Assembly: GCF_020181615.1 (NCBI RefSeq)
Contig: NZ_CP084029.1
Location: forward strand, 2,508,537-2,572,536
Length of the DNA: 64,000 nt
Direction: 5' to 3'
Source: [Mycobacterium] crassicus
GTDB taxonomy: Bacteria; Actinomycetota; Actinomycetes; Mycobacteriales; Mycobacteriaceae
The position numbers and the translations under genes are program-made. A model generated the notes under the pieces. The model saw only the letters and a program-made list of their open reading frames with translations, ran no database searches and was not told the origin of the DNA. Below, piece by piece: positions 27,012 through 36,847 of the stretch. The first letter of the stretch is position 1. Each line of letters opens with the position of its first letter.

Positions 27012-27452
27012 TCAGACCAGTGCCGCGTCGACGCTGATCTGCGCGCCGGCGAACAGTCGAGACACCGGGCAGAGCGCGGCGGCGTCGGTGACGACCTGGG
27101 CGAAGTCGTCGGCGGACAGATCAGCCACCTGCGCACGAACGGTCAGCTTCGAGGTGGTGATGGTCGGCAGCCCGTCGACCTCGTCGAGGGTGACCGTCGA
27201 GGTGACCTCGAGGTGTTGCGGCGGGGTGCTGTTCTCGCCGAGTTTCAACGAGAGGGCCATCGCGAAGCACGACGAATGTGCGGCGGCCGCGAGCTCCTCC
27301 GGGCTGGTCTTGCCGCCGGGCTGTTCGGTGCGGGCCGCCCAGGTCACCGGCAGTCCATCGAGCGCTCCGCTGCTGCCGTGGCCCAGGGTGCCGGCACCGG
27401 TGGCCAGCGCCCCTTCCCAGGTGGTCCGTAAACTCCGATCCGCGATGCTCAT
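27012..27452 (-). CDS. OsmC family peroxiredoxin-like protein
   Basis: 146 aa OsmC-type protein that would reduce organic hydroperoxides with two active cysteines. They are visible in AAHSSCFAMALSL near residue 62 and AAALCPVSRLFAGA near residue 128, the positions expected for the peroxidatic and resolving residues. TSPEELAAAAHSSCF is the family hallmark. ATG at 27452 starts MSIADRSLRTTW after GAGGAG, 7 bases away; an upstream in-frame start would add five residues. It heads a three-gene operon with two hemerythrins. An imperfect palindrome 72-92 bases upstream may be an operator. Confidence 0.92.
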   Translation of the reverse strand: MSIADRSLRTTWEGALATGAGTLGHGSSGALDGLPVTWAARTEQPGGKTSPEELAAAAHSSCFAMALSLKLGENSTPPQHLEVTSTVTLDEVDGLPTITTSKLTVRAQVADLSADDFAQVVTDAAALCPVSRLFAGAQISVDAALV

Positions 27453-27523
27453 CCGCCGACTCCTCAACCCGCGCGGACACCGCCTGAAGCCGAGCCGGAA
27501 CCCGCGGCTATTTCTTACAACCA

Positions 27524-27544
27524 GGACTTGTCTAAATCTAGTCC
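27524..27544. promoter_or_regulatory. Possible operator upstream of the OsmC-hemerythrin operon
   Basis: GGACTTGTCTAAATCTAGTCC contains GGACT and AGTCC arms around an AT-rich core in an otherwise GC-rich gap. It could bind a redox or metal regulator; the identity is not known. Confidence 0.3.
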
Positions 27545-27583
27545 ATCGCGCAGTCCGCTGACCAGAGTCGGATCAAGGGCGGC

Positions 27584-30500
27584 TCAGAGTTCGGTCTCGT
27601 CCTCCGGCGGCTGGGTCACGGTCAGCATCTCGGTGGACGGGTCCTCGGCCGGCTCCGCCGGCCCTGCGGACATCTCCGGGAACGCAGTGGCCACCATGTC
27701 CTCGAAAGTCCAGTCCGGCGCGCCGGCGTGGCCGGCCGCGTCATCGGCTTCCGGTTCACCGACGGCTTCCGGTTCACCGACGGCTTCCGGTTCGCCGAGA
27801 GCCCCCGCCGCGCCGACGGCGGCAGCCACCGGCACGGCCGAACGCGGCTCCCGCGCCGGATGCTCCCGCACATTCAGCGGCCACCAGAACCACCGACCCA
27901 GCAGCGCCGCGACGGACGGCATCAGGAACGAGCGCACGATCAGGGTGTCGAACAGCAGGCCGAGCCCGATGGTGGTGCCCACCTGGCCCACCACCCGCAG
28001 GTCACTGACCAGCATGGAGGCCATGGTGAAGGCGAACACCAACCCGGCAGCCGTGACGACCTTGCCGGTGCCGCCCATCGCCCGGATGATGCCGGTCTTG
28101 AGCCCGGCGCCCATCTCCTCCTTGAATCGGGCGACCAACAGCAGGTTGTAGTCACAGCCCACCGCCAGCAGGATGATCACCGACATCACCATCACCAGCC
28201 AGTGCAGGTTGATGCCGAAGATGTACTGCCACACCAATACCGACAGCCCGACCGAGGCCCCCAGCGAGGCCAGCACCGTTCCGACGATCACCAGCGAGGC
28301 GATGAAGCTGCGTGTGATCAGCAGCATGATGATGAAAATGATTGCCAGCGAAGTGATCCCGGCGATCAGCAGGTCGTAGTCGGCGATTCCCTGCAGATCG
28401 TTGAACAGTGCCGCGGTACCCGCCACATAGACCTTGGCGGTCGACAACGGTGTGCCCTTGAGGGATTCGGTGGCGGCCTTCTTGATCAGGTTCACCCGCG
28501 CCATACCGTCCGGGGTCGCCGGGTAGCCGTCGTGGGTGATGAAGAACCGCGCCGCGTGCCCGTCCGGTGACAGGAACAGCTGAATCACCCGTTTGAAGTC
28601 CGGGTTGTCGAACGCTTCCCGGGGCAGGTAGAACGAGTCGTCGCTCTTGGCGGCGTCGAAGTCCTGGCCCATCGCGGCCGAATCCCCGCCGACCTCCTCG
28701 GCTTGCGCCATGATCCCCGACATCGTGCTGTTCAGCGTCAGCATCATGGTCTGCAGGCTGCGCATCGCGGCGATCTGCGCCGGCATCATCTCCAGCAACT
28801 GCGGCGTCACCGCATCGACGTTGGTCATGACCGGCGCCAGCTCGTTGATCTTGTCGGTGAGCTGGTTGGCACTGTCCATCGAGGCGTATGCCGACCGCAA
28901 CGACAAACACGTCGGGTCGCCGCGGCAATCCTGTTGCGAGGAAACCGATTCGCGCAACAGCTTGGATGAATTGTTGAAATCGGTCATGTGCCTGCGCATC
29001 TCGGCGGCCACATCCATCGCCTCGTGCGAGACACCGGTCGCTTCGTGCGTGTTGTCGGCCATCTGCTGCATCAGGCCATACATTCGTTGCAGCGAGGCGA
29101 TGGTGCCCTCGAGATCGTCGGCCTGCTTGCGCATGTCGGTGACCCGACTCTTGACGAAGTCCAGGTTCTGCATCTGCCCGGCGTTCTGCATGCTGAGCAG
29201 GAACGGGATCGAGGTGTGCCCCAGCGGGGCTCCCTCGGGCCGGGTCACGCCCTGCACCAGTGCCACACCTTCGACCGCGAAGACACTCTTGGCCAACTTG
29301 TTGAGCACCAGGAAGTCAGCCGAGTTGCGCATGTCGCGATCGGCTTCGACCAGCAGCACCTCCGGCAGCAGCCGCGATTCCGGGAAGTGTCGCGACGCGG
29401 CGGCCCAACCGAGGTTGGCCGGGGTGTCCTTCGGAATGAAGGACGGATCCTTGTAGCTCACCTGATAACCGGGCAGCGCCAGCAGCCCGATCATCGCAAC
29501 TGCGGCGGCGGCGACGAAGATCGGACCGGGCCACCGCACGATCGCGGTGCCGATCTTGCGCCAGCCGCGGTCCGACATCTTGCGCCGGGGCTCCAGCAGG
29601 CCGTAGCGACTGGCGACGGTCAGGACTGCGGGAACCAGCGTCAGCGCGATGGCCACCGCGACGAGCATGCCGACCGCACACGGGATACCCATGGTCTGAA
29701 AGACCGGCAACCGGGTGAAGCTCAGACACATCGTGGCGCCGGCGATGGTCAGGCCCGACGCCAGCACCACATGGGCGACCCCGCGATAGGTGGTGTAGTA
29801 CGCGGTTTCCGGGTCCTCGCCGGCGTGCCGGGCCTCGTGATAGCGGCCGATGAAGAAGATGCCGTAGTCGGTACCGGCGGCGATCGCCAACGTCACCAGG
29901 ATGTTGATCGCGAACGTGGACAGTCCGATCAGGCCGACGTGCCCCAGGAAGGCAACGATCCCGCGCGCCGCGGCCAGTTCGATGCCGACCACGGCCAACA
30001 GCAGAGCGACGGTGCTGAACGAGCGATAGAGCAGCATCAGCATCAGCGTGATGACCGAAACAGTGGCGAGCAGAATCTTCAGCACCGCACGGTCGCCGCT
30101 GGTGTTCATGTCGGTGACCATGGGGGCCGGCCCGGTCACGTAAGCCCGGACGCCCGGCGGCGCCGGTGTGCGGTTCACGATGTCCCGGACCGCTTCGACG
30201 GAGTCGTTGGCCAGCGCCTCGCCCTGGTTACCGGCGAGGTTCAGCTGAACCAATGCAGCCTTGCCGTCGGCACTTTGGGCTCCGCCCGCGGTGAGCGGGT
30301 CTCCCCAGAAGTCCTGGATGTGCTGGATGTGTTTCGTGTCGGCATTGAGCTGGGCAATCAGCTCGTTGTAGTAGCGGTGGGCGGCTTCGCCGAGGGGCTC
30401 GTCACCCTCGATGACGATCATCGCCGCGCTGTCGGTATTCGATTCCTGGAACACGTGCCCCAGCCGCGCCATCGCCTGAATGGACGGTGCGTCCTTGGCG

Positions 30501-30661
30501 CTCAACGAGACCGGGTGCTCCTTGGCGACCTGCTCCAGCGCCGGAACCGCCAGGCTCACCAACAGTGTGATCGCCACCCAGCCCAAGATGATGGGAAGGG
30601 CGAACCTACGGACCAACCCTGGCGTGGACGACCAACTACGACTCAGATGGTGTGTCTTCAT
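27584..30661 (-). CDS. MmpL family RND lipid transporter
   Basis: 1025 aa inner-membrane transporter of the MmpL family, proton-driven exporters of envelope lipids or siderophores. Twelve spans are expected: one at about residues 20-42, a periplasmic domain, five spans to about 370, a second periplasmic domain with CRGDPTCL cysteines near 575, and five more near 760-930. The proton-relay Asp-Tyr pairs of the family are in [12 protein letters not shown] and [11 protein letters not shown]. The C-terminal cytoplasmic tail carries three VGEPEA repeats. ATG at 30661 has GGTGAGGGG upstream. No MmpS gene is adjacent. The monooxygenase 69 bases upstream on the same strand may belong to the same unit. 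The lipid cargo is unknown. Confidence 0.93.
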   Translation of the reverse strand: MKTHHLSRSWSSTPGLVRRFALPIILGWVAITLLVSLAVPALEQVAKEHPVSLSAKDAPSIQAMARLGHVFQESNTDSAAMIVIEGDEPLGEAAHRYYNELIAQLNADTKHIQHIQDFWGDPLTAGGAQSADGKAALVQLNLAGNQGEALANDSVEAVRDIVNRTPAPPGVRAYVTGPAPMVTDMNTSGDRAVLKILLATVSVITLMLMLLYRSFSTVALLLAVVGIELAAARGIVAFLGHVGLIGLSTFAINILVTLAIAAGTDYGIFFIGRYHEARHAGEDPETAYYTTYRGVAHVVLASGLTIAGATMCLSFTRLPVFQTMGIPCAVGMLVAVAIALTLVPAVLTVASRYGLLEPRRKMSDRGWRKIGTAIVRWPGPIFVAAAAVAMIGLLALPGYQVSYKDPSFIPKDTPANLGWAAASRHFPESRLLPEVLLVEADRDMRNSADFLVLNKLAKSVFAVEGVALVQGVTRPEGAPLGHTSIPFLLSMQNAGQMQNLDFVKSRVTDMRKQADDLEGTIASLQRMYGLMQQMADNTHEATGVSHEAMDVAAEMRRHMTDFNNSSKLLRESVSSQQDCRGDPTCLSLRSAYASMDSANQLTDKINELAPVMTNVDAVTPQLLEMMPAQIAAMRSLQTMMLTLNSTMSGIMAQAEEVGGDSAAMGQDFDAAKSDDSFYLPREAFDNPDFKRVIQLFLSPDGHAARFFITHDGYPATPDGMARVNLIKKAATESLKGTPLSTAKVYVAGTAALFNDLQGIADYDLLIAGITSLAIIFIIMLLITRSFIASLVIVGTVLASLGASVGLSVLVWQYIFGINLHWLVMVMSVIILLAVGCDYNLLLVARFKEEMGAGLKTGIIRAMGGTGKVVTAAGLVFAFTMASMLVSDLRVVGQVGTTIGLGLLFDTLIVRSFLMPSVAALLGRWFWWPLNVREHPAREPRSAVPVAAAVGAAGALGEPEAVGEPEAVGEPEADDAAGHAGAPDWTFEDMVATAFPEMSAGPAEPAEDPSTEMLTVTQPPEDETEL
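27745..27798 (-). repeat. Three tandem 18-base repeats in the MmpL tail
   Basis: Three copies of cggcttccggttcaccga on the plus strand, the third with one mismatch. They encode VGEPEA repeats in the acidic C-terminal tail. The repeat number is likely to vary between strains. Confidence 0.85.
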
Positions 30662-30686
30662 CGGCCCCTCACCAGAAGAAATAACC

Positions 30687-30698
30687 AAGCGATCACTT
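30687..30698. promoter_or_regulatory. Possible regulator site upstream of mmpL
   Basis: AAGCGATCACTT is a near-perfect 12-base palindrome (one position pair mismatched) between the monooxygenase stop and the mmpL start. TetR-type regulators often bind such sites near transporter genes; no TetR gene is visible close by. Confidence 0.25.
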
Positions 30699-30730
30699 TA
30701 ACCCCCAGTTCAGGACCGCGACGGCAGAAA

Positions 30731-32218
30731 TTACCCGATCAGATAGTCAGACAGCGGGAAGTGATCCTGCTCCTTCACCGCGCTGCGCACCGAGGTCGGA
30801 CGGAAGAGCGGCGCCTCTCCGGTGTTGTGGTTGAACCAATAGGAATTCGAGGTCGCGCAGTTGCCGAGGTGGAACACCGAGCTGTCCAGCAGGCCCATCA
30901 TCCGCTCGTAGAACCGGGCGTTGGCTTCTTCGGTGACCTCGAAGGTGCGCGCCTGGCGGCATTGCACCTCGCCGAACAACCGGTTCATGTGCCGGGTCTG
31001 GTATTCCACGGTGTTGAACCAGGACAACCCCACCCACGAGAACGGGCTGGCCATGTTGATGAAGTTCGGGAACTGCGGGGCCGTCATGCCCTGGTAGGCC
31101 TGGAACCGGGTCTCGCGCCACCATTTGCCCAGGTTGCGCCCCCCGCGACCGATCACCTCGATCGCCGGCAGGTTGCCCTCCCAGACGTCGTATCCCGTCG
31201 CCAGCACCAGGGTGTCGATCTCGCGCTTGGTGCCGTCCCGCGCCACCACGCCATCGGGTTCTATCCGCTCGATCCCCTCGGTCACCAGGTGCACATTCGG
31301 CTTGGCGAATGTCGGGTAGTAGTCGTTGGAGATCGACGGGCGTTTGCAGCCGAAGTCGAAATCGGGCCGCATCTTGTCGGCGAGTTCACGATCGCGCACC
31401 GCCCGGCGCCGATGCAGTGCGGATTGGGCCGCCATCGCCTTGTTGAGGAACTTGAAGCGCCGGTAGCGCCACATCGTCAGGACCATCATGAAGTCCGTGG
31501 TGTTGTCGGTGAGCCACCGCACGATGCGCTGGGTGAACGGCACCCGCGCGAACATCCGCTGCGCCACCGGCGGAAACACCACGTCGGACTTGGGCGTCAC
31601 CAGGATCGGGGTGCGCTGATACACGGTCAGATCGGCGACCTCTTTGGCCAGTTCGGGAATGACCTGAATCCCGGTGGACCCGGTTCCGATGACGGCCGCG
31701 CGGCGTCCGGCCATCGAGAACTCGTGGTCCCACTCCGCGGTATGCACGATATGGCCGGCGAACGTCTCGATGCCGGGGATCTCCGGGATCTTCGGCTGGC
31801 ACAGGAAGCCGGTGGCAACGATGAGGAACTGCGCGGTCAGCGTCTCACCGCCGGCCAGCGCGACCCGCCACACCTGAGCCTCGTCATCCCACTGGGCGCC
31901 GTCGACAGTGGTGTTGAAGCGCATGAAGCGCGTCACGTCATATTTGTCGGCAACATGTTCGGCGTAGGCCTGGACCTCGTTACCGGGGGCGAACAGCCGC
32001 GACCAGTAGGGGTTGGGCTCGAACCAGTAGGAATAAGTAGTCGAGGGCTGGTCGACGGAGAGTCCCGGGTAGTGGTTGACCCGCCATGTTCCGCCGAGCC
32101 CGTCCAAGCGGTCGACGATCAGAATGTTGTCGTAGCCCAGCTTGTTGAGTTGGATCGCCGCGCCGATTCCACCGAAGCCCGCGCCCACGATGATGGCGTC
32201 GTATTGCTGGGTCCCCAT
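30731..32218 (-). CDS. Flavin-dependent monooxygenase, Baeyer-Villiger type
   Basis: 495 aa class B flavoprotein monooxygenase using FAD and NADPH. The first Rossmann motif is IIVGAGFGGIGAAIQL near residue 9, the second is VIGTGSTGIQVIPELA near 178, and between them FAGHIVHTAEW matches the Baeyer-Villiger fingerprint FxGxxxHxxxW. LVLATGYDVW is the second flavin-contact motif. It could insert oxygen into a ketone to give an ester or lactone, or hydroxylate; the substrate is not identifiable, but the lipid-related neighbours suggest a lipid or terpenoid ketone. The ATG at 32218 gives MGTQQYDAIIVGAGFG and lies 9 bases after TACCGT. It precedes mmpL and is divergent from the AurF-like gene. Confidence 0.92.
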   Translation of the reverse strand: MGTQQYDAIIVGAGFGGIGAAIQLNKLGYDNILIVDRLDGLGGTWRVNHYPGLSVDQPSTTYSYWFEPNPYWSRLFAPGNEVQAYAEHVADKYDVTRFMRFNTTVDGAQWDDEAQVWRVALAGGETLTAQFLIVATGFLCQPKIPEIPGIETFAGHIVHTAEWDHEFSMAGRRAAVIGTGSTGIQVIPELAKEVADLTVYQRTPILVTPKSDVVFPPVAQRMFARVPFTQRIVRWLTDNTTDFMMVLTMWRYRRFKFLNKAMAAQSALHRRRAVRDRELADKMRPDFDFGCKRPSISNDYYPTFAKPNVHLVTEGIERIEPDGVVARDGTKREIDTLVLATGYDVWEGNLPAIEVIGRGGRNLGKWWRETRFQAYQGMTAPQFPNFINMASPFSWVGLSWFNTVEYQTRHMNRLFGEVQCRQARTFEVTEEANARFYERMMGLLDSSVFHLGNCATSNSYWFNHNTGEAPLFRPTSVRSAVKEQDHFPLSDYLIG

Positions 32219-32460
32219 AAGGACGACACGGTACCGCAAGAAAGCCCGATCTCGCTGGTCGAGCAGCTCAGCCGGACCGCGACCAGCCGCGCCCGAAGGT
32301 CAAGTTTCGGACGCTGCACGGTCGCGGGTTGGCCGCGGGATGGCGGCAATCACACCACAACGGCGCGGCAAGCCTTAGTGTTTTGCCAAACTCGACTGTA
32401 AGCTTCAGTCTCGGCTACGCCCCATGGCGGTGCGGGCCTGGGAAGAGGATGGTTTCCGAG

Positions 32461-33552
32461 ATGCCGACCGTCGTGAATGACATCTGCTGGCTGCTGGCCG
32501 GCGTGCTGGCGGTTTCCTCTATACCCGGTGCCGCCTTATATCTGGTACGGCGCTGGAAAAGGGCCATGGACGTCGGCCACGACGGGGCGTACCGCGAGAT
32601 TCTCGCGACGCTCTCCGAGAGTTCGGTGCGTCGCAACTTCGACCCGTACGTGGACATCGAATGGGATTCACCCGAACTCGCCGTCCGTTCGGACGACCCG
32701 AGCTGGGTCCTGTCGACGACGGACCCGTTGGGGCGCCACCCGTGGTATCAAGCGCAGCCCTTGGACAAGAAGATCGCGATGGGCATGTGGCGGCAGGCCA
32801 ACATGGCCAAGGTCGGCGTGCAGTTCGAGGGCATTCTGGTCCGGGGCATGATGCACTACACGTTCTGGGTCCCGAACGGCTCCCCGGAATACCGCTACTG
32901 CCTGCATGAGTGCATCGAAGAGTGCAACCACACCCTGATGTTCCAGGAGTTGATCAACCGCATCGGGATCGACGTCCCGGGGATGCCGCGGTGGCTGCGC
33001 GTGTTGTCTCCGGTCGTCCCGCTCTATGCCGGACCGCTGCCGAGCGCGTTCTTCTTCGGGGTTCTGGCGGGTGAGGTGCCGTTCGACTACCTGCAGACCA
33101 ACGCGCTGCGCGAAGACGTGGCGGTCCATCCGATCGTCCGGAGAATGATCGGCATCCACGTCGCCGAAGAGGCGCGCCACATATCGTTCGCGCACCGAAG
33201 CCTGGAGCGGCGGGTACCGAGACTGTGGTGGATCAGCAGGTTCGTCCTGTCGCTGTACGTGCCGGTGGTCATGCGGATGCTCGGCCAGGCGATGGTGGTG
33301 CCGCCCCGCAAGTTCTTCCGCACGTTCGACATTCCGCGGTCAGCGCGCCGGGAGTGGTTCTTCGGCACACCGGATGCACGCCAGACCTGGCGGGACATGT
33401 TCGCCGACGTCCGAATGCTCTGCACCGAACTCGGGCTGATGAATCCCGCGGCACGCCTGATGTGGCGCATCTGCAAGATCGGCGGGGCCCCGTCGCGGTA
33501 CCGCGGGGAACCTCAGCGCGCGCAGCTGCCGATGCGCGTTACCGGGGTCTAG
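32461..33552 (+). CDS. AurF-like di-iron oxygenase with N-terminal membrane anchor
   Basis: 363 aa ferritin-like protein. Two di-iron ligand motifs are visible, HECIEECNHTLMF near residue 150 and HVAEEARHISFAH near 235, each with EExxH, as in p-aminobenzoate N-oxygenase AurF and related hydroxylases. A hydrophobic N-terminal helix (ICWLLAGVLAVSSIPGAALY) probably anchors it to the membrane. ATG at 32461 is preferred because the GAAGAGG site is about 12 bases upstream; an ATG four codons earlier sits too close to it. The C-terminal part is basic. The divergent gene is the Baeyer-Villiger monooxygenase, and the next gene, 31 bases downstream, is an Rv2952-like methyltransferase. The reaction is probably hydroxylation or N-oxygenation of a hydrophobic substrate. 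Confidence 0.82.
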   Translation: MPTVVNDICWLLAGVLAVSSIPGAALYLVRRWKRAMDVGHDGAYREILATLSESSVRRNFDPYVDIEWDSPELAVRSDDPSWVLSTTDPLGRHPWYQAQPLDKKIAMGMWRQANMAKVGVQFEGILVRGMMHYTFWVPNGSPEYRYCLHECIEECNHTLMFQELINRIGIDVPGMPRWLRVLSPVVPLYAGPLPSAFFFGVLAGEVPFDYLQTNALREDVAVHPIVRRMIGIHVAEEARHISFAHRSLERRVPRLWWISRFVLSLYVPVVMRMLGQAMVVPPRKFFRTFDIPRSARREWFFGTPDARQTWRDMFADVRMLCTELGLMNPAARLMWRICKIGGAPSRYRGEPQRAQLPMRVTGV

Positions 33553-33583
33553 AGCACCCCCTGAGCTATGCCATACTTTCGGT

Positions 33584-34417
33584 ATGGTGCGTTCCCCATC
33601 TGAGACCTTGGAAAAAGTCGGCGCCGATCTGGTCTACCGGATCTCGGCAATGCCGCTGTACAAGAAGGCCTTTAAATACTGGTACCCGTTCATGACCAAG
33701 CGGATGGGTCACGACGACGTCGTCTTCCTCAACTGGGGCTACGAGCAGGAACCGCCGCTGGGCCTGAAGCTCGATGCGGCCGACGAGGAGAACCGGTACT
33801 CGATCCAGCTCTACCACCAGACCGCCACCCAGATCGACCTGGCCGGCAAGAAGGTCCTCGAGGTCAGCTCCGGTCACGGCGGCGGCGCCTCCTTCCTGGC
33901 CCGCACCCTCAAGCCCGCCTCCTACACCGGCCTGGATTTCAACCCTGACGGCGTGGCTTTCTGCCAGAAGCGCCACCAGGTGCCGGGCTTGGAGTTCGTG
34001 CAGGGTGACGCGATGAACCTGCCGTTCCCCGACAATTCGTTCGACGCGGTGGTCAACGTCGAGGCCTCCCACATCTACCCGGACTTCGCGCAGTTCGTCC
34101 GCGAGGTGGGCCGGGTGCTGCGTCCTGGCGGGCACTTCCTGCACACCGACTTCCGCGCCAAGGAGGACATCGAGTCCTGGCAGCAGACCTTGGCCACCCC
34201 GCCGCTGCGGCTGGTCAACGAGCGCGACATCAGTCGCGAGGTCGTTCGCGGCCTCGCGGCCAACTCGCCGCGCTCCAACGATTTGATCAACGAGCGGATG
34301 CCGTTCTTCCTGCGCCGCTTCGCCCGGGAATTCGCCGTGGTCGAGGGGTCGCTGTTCTACCGCGACCTGGATCGCGGCGAGATCACCTACCGCATCTTCG
34401 ACCTCGTCAAGGACTGA
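33584..34417 (+). CDS. SAM-dependent methyltransferase resembling phthiotriol dimycocerosate O-methyltransferase (Rv2952 family)
   Basis: 277 aa class I methyltransferase. VLEVSSGHGGGASFLARTL near residue 92 is the SAM-binding motif in the GHGGG form characteristic of the Rv2952 and glycopeptidolipid methyltransferase group. KYWYPFMTKRMGHDDVVFLNWGYE and VNVEASHIYPDFAQF near residue 165 are also group markers. Rv2952 methylates the phthiotriol hydroxyl in PDIM and phenolic glycolipids. TACTTT lies just upstream; the ATG at 33584 or the GTG one codon later, 7 bases from it, may be used. It follows the AurF-like gene and ends before a strong hairpin. A paralogue lies at 36848. Confidence 0.9.
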   Translation: MVRSPSETLEKVGADLVYRISAMPLYKKAFKYWYPFMTKRMGHDDVVFLNWGYEQEPPLGLKLDAADEENRYSIQLYHQTATQIDLAGKKVLEVSSGHGGGASFLARTLKPASYTGLDFNPDGVAFCQKRHQVPGLEFVQGDAMNLPFPDNSFDAVVNVEASHIYPDFAQFVREVGRVLRPGGHFLHTDFRAKEDIESWQQTLATPPLRLVNERDISREVVRGLAANSPRSNDLINERMPFFLRRFAREFAVVEGSLFYRDLDRGEITYRIFDLVKD

Positions 34418-34438
34418 GGGCAACAGAATCGTCGGATC

Positions 34439-34476
34439 GCCGGAGCGGGCCGGGACGCCAGTCCCCCCGCTCCGGC
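34439..34476 (+). terminator. Rho-independent-like terminator
   Basis: An 11-base perfect inverted repeat (GCCGGAGCGGG at 34439-34449 with CCCGCTCCGGC at 34466-34476) followed by GTTTATTT, 20 bases after the methyltransferase stop. Confidence 0.75.
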
Positions 34477-34594
34477 GTTTATTTAGGGACCGCGGTCCCT
34501 TCAGCCGGCGAACCAAACCGGGTTAGGGTGGCGGCTGCGCCCAATCGCGGGGCCGATCGCACACACCCAATGATCGTGACGAGGGGCTTGCCAG

Positions 34595-35959
34595 ATGGAC
34601 CAGAGGGAACTGACGCGCCGACTTCGATTCCGCGCCAGTCTGCTCAAGATCGGCGCCGACGGGCTGATCGGGGTGGTCCGCGACCGGGCGACCGCCTACC
34701 GATACGCCGTGACCGGACGCGAAACCGCGCCGCTGACCGACTTCGACCCGTTCGCCCCCGAGACGATGTTCGACCCCTACCCGGGATACCGCACACTGCT
34801 CTCCGGCCCCAAGGTCTGGTACAGCCGCAAACGCGGCATCTGGATCATCCCGGGCTACGACGAGGTCCGGCAGGCGCTGCGCGACGACGAGGCGTTGTCC
34901 TCAGCGCAGAGTCAGGCCCGCTTCCGGGTCCGCCTACAGACCATGAACGCGACCGACCCGCCGGTGCATACCCGGCTGCGCCGGTCGGTGTCCCGAGCCT
35001 TCACCCCCCGCGCGATGAAATCGTGGGAGATCAACATCAACCGCGCCGCCGACGAGCTCGTCGCCGAGATGATCAAGCGCGGACGAGTCGAGATCGTGGC
35101 CGACCTGGCAAAGCCCCTGCCAAACCGGCTGATCACGATGATGCTGGCGATCCCGCAGGAAGACCGCCACCAGTTCCTGGAATGGGCGGACACCATCAAT
35201 GAGGCCGCGTTCGCACCGCTGAATCTGCGCGGGATGGCGATGAACATGCGCTCGAGTCAGGCGGTGATCGCGATGCACCGCAGTCTCGACCCGATGATCA
35301 AAGAACGCCGCGACGTACCCGGCGACGACCTGATCTCGATGCTGGCGGCCCCCAGCGGCGATGACACCCTCTCCGATGACGAGGTGTTCTGGACCGCGTC
35401 GATGCTCGTCGGCGCCGGCAGCGAAACCACGACGAACCTGATCTCGGGCCTGTTTCTGACGCTGGCACAGCGTCCGGACGTCTACACGCGGCTGCGTGAA
35501 CACCCCGAGTTGATTCCCGCAGCCATCGAAGAACAGTTGCGGTTGGTCTCCCCGGTTCAGGGTTTCTACCGGACCGCAACCCGCGACTATCGGGTCGGCG
35601 ACCACACCATCCCGGCCGGTGCGCGGGTGTTGATCCTGTACGCGGCCGCCAATCGCGATCCGCAGCACTACCCCGATCCCGACACCTTCGACTTGGACCG
35701 CAACCCCACCGACCACCTCGCGTTCGGTGGCGGCGCGCACTACTGTCTGGGCACGCACCTGACCCGGATCGAAGTGAGCCGGGTCCTGACGCAGCTCATC
35801 CCCCATGTCAAGGCCATCCGGCTAGATGGAGAGCACCGTTACCTGGTGAATGCGACGATGCGCGGCCTGGAGCACCTGCCCGTCGAGTTGGTACTCGCCG
35901 ACAGCGACTCCGACGAGGCATCCAGCGACCTGCGGTCCGGGTCCACCGGCACCAGGTGA
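34595..35959 (+). CDS. Cytochrome P450 monooxygenase
   Basis: 454 aa bacterial class I P450. The I-helix oxygen motif is LVGAGSETTTN near residue 272, the K-helix ExxR is EEQLR near 312, and the heme loop FGGGAHYCLG has its cysteine at about residue 384. ATDPPVHTRLRR is the C-helix region. An N-terminal extension of about 50 residues before the P450 fold is basic and helical. The substrate is unknown. The ATG at 34595 has GAGGGG about 10 bases before it. Its stop overlaps the SDR start as GTGA, implying coupled translation and that the SDR acts on the P450 product, e.g. oxidising a new hydroxyl to a ketone. Ferredoxin and reductase are not encoded nearby. Confidence 0.93.
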   Translation: MDQRELTRRLRFRASLLKIGADGLIGVVRDRATAYRYAVTGRETAPLTDFDPFAPETMFDPYPGYRTLLSGPKVWYSRKRGIWIIPGYDEVRQALRDDEALSSAQSQARFRVRLQTMNATDPPVHTRLRRSVSRAFTPRAMKSWEININRAADELVAEMIKRGRVEIVADLAKPLPNRLITMMLAIPQEDRHQFLEWADTINEAAFAPLNLRGMAMNMRSSQAVIAMHRSLDPMIKERRDVPGDDLISMLAAPSGDDTLSDDEVFWTASMLVGAGSETTTNLISGLFLTLAQRPDVYTRLREHPELIPAAIEEQLRLVSPVQGFYRTATRDYRVGDHTIPAGARVLILYAAANRDPQHYPDPDTFDLDRNPTDHLAFGGGAHYCLGTHLTRIEVSRVLTQLIPHVKAIRLDGEHRYLVNATMRGLEHLPVELVLADSDSDEASSDLRSGSTGTR

Positions 35960-36786
35960 CCGCCGAACCGGTCGCGCTGGTCACCGGGGCCACGAGCGGG
36001 ATCGGCGAAGCGACCGCCGATCGGCTGCAGGCTGCCGGCCACCGCGTCTATGCGGTCGGCCGCAATCCCGAAGCGCTGCAACGCCTCCAGTCACGCGGGT
36101 TGGCGGCCCGCGCGCTGGATGTCACCGACGAGGTGGCGGTCGAACGCCTCATTGCGGAGATCATCGCCGAGCACGGCGCCGTGGACGTCCTGGTCAACTG
36201 TGCGGGGTTTCCCCTGACGTGTCCGCTCGAACAGCTGCCACTCGATGACCTGCGCAGCCTTTTTGAGACCAATATTGTTGCAGCACTTCGTCTGTCGCAG
36301 GCGGTGTTGCCCGGCATGCGTGGCCGTGGGGCAGGGGTCATCGTCAACATCGGTAGCACCGGGGGGCGCTTCGCCAGCCCGGGGGCCGGCGGCTACCACG
36401 TGATCAAGTACGGCATGGAGGCGCTGTCACTGTCGCTGCGCGCCGAGGTCGCGCCGTTCGGGGTGCGGGTGGCGCTGCTCGACCCGACCGCGGTGCACAC
36501 CCCGTTCGTCACCTCGCAGCAGGAGGCACAGCCGTCCTACGCCGACGACGACCCCTACGCGACCTTCAAACGCCGGTACGCCGACAACACCCGCGAGCTG
36601 ACCGCCAAGCGCGGGGTGATGATCGACCCCGATGCCGTGGCTCGTGCCGTGGTGCGCGTCGTTCGGGCACGCAACCCCCGACCGCGCTACATCGTCGGAC
36701 TCTCCGGCAAGCTCACCGTGCTGGCTCGGGCTTTGCTGACCGACCGCATGTGGGACCGAATTCTGCTGCGCGGGTTACGCGACTGA
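35956..36786 (+). CDS. Short-chain dehydrogenase/reductase
   Basis: 276 aa classical SDR. The cofactor motif VTGATSGIGEA is at about residues 9-19, VNCAGFP is the NNAG equivalent with Asn-Asn changed to Asn-Cys, VNIGSTGG holds the catalytic serine, and YHVIK near residue 150 holds the catalytic Tyr and Lys. The C-terminal GLSGKLTVLARALL could touch membranes. The GTG start overlaps the P450 stop. A redox partner step with the P450 is likely. The cofactor cannot be settled, although the basic residue after the first strand (VGRNPE) favours NADP(H). Confidence 0.9.
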   Translation: MTAEPVALVTGATSGIGEATADRLQAAGHRVYAVGRNPEALQRLQSRGLAARALDVTDEVAVERLIAEIIAEHGAVDVLVNCAGFPLTCPLEQLPLDDLRSLFETNIVAALRLSQAVLPGMRGRGAGVIVNIGSTGGRFASPGAGGYHVIKYGMEALSLSLRAEVAPFGVRVALLDPTAVHTPFVTSQQEAQPSYADDDPYATFKRRYADNTRELTAKRGVMIDPDAVARAVVRVVRARNPRPRYIVGLSGKLTVLARALLTDRMWDRILLRGLRD

Positions 36787-36847
36787 GGCTCCGGAGCCCC
36801 CTGACCCAGTCACTGACCGGGCATACCGTCCGTGACATACTGCCCGG

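Noticed and set aside
27012..27487. Plus-strand frames opposite the OsmC gene
   Set aside because: Shadow frames without ribosome sites; OsmC motifs are on the minus strand.
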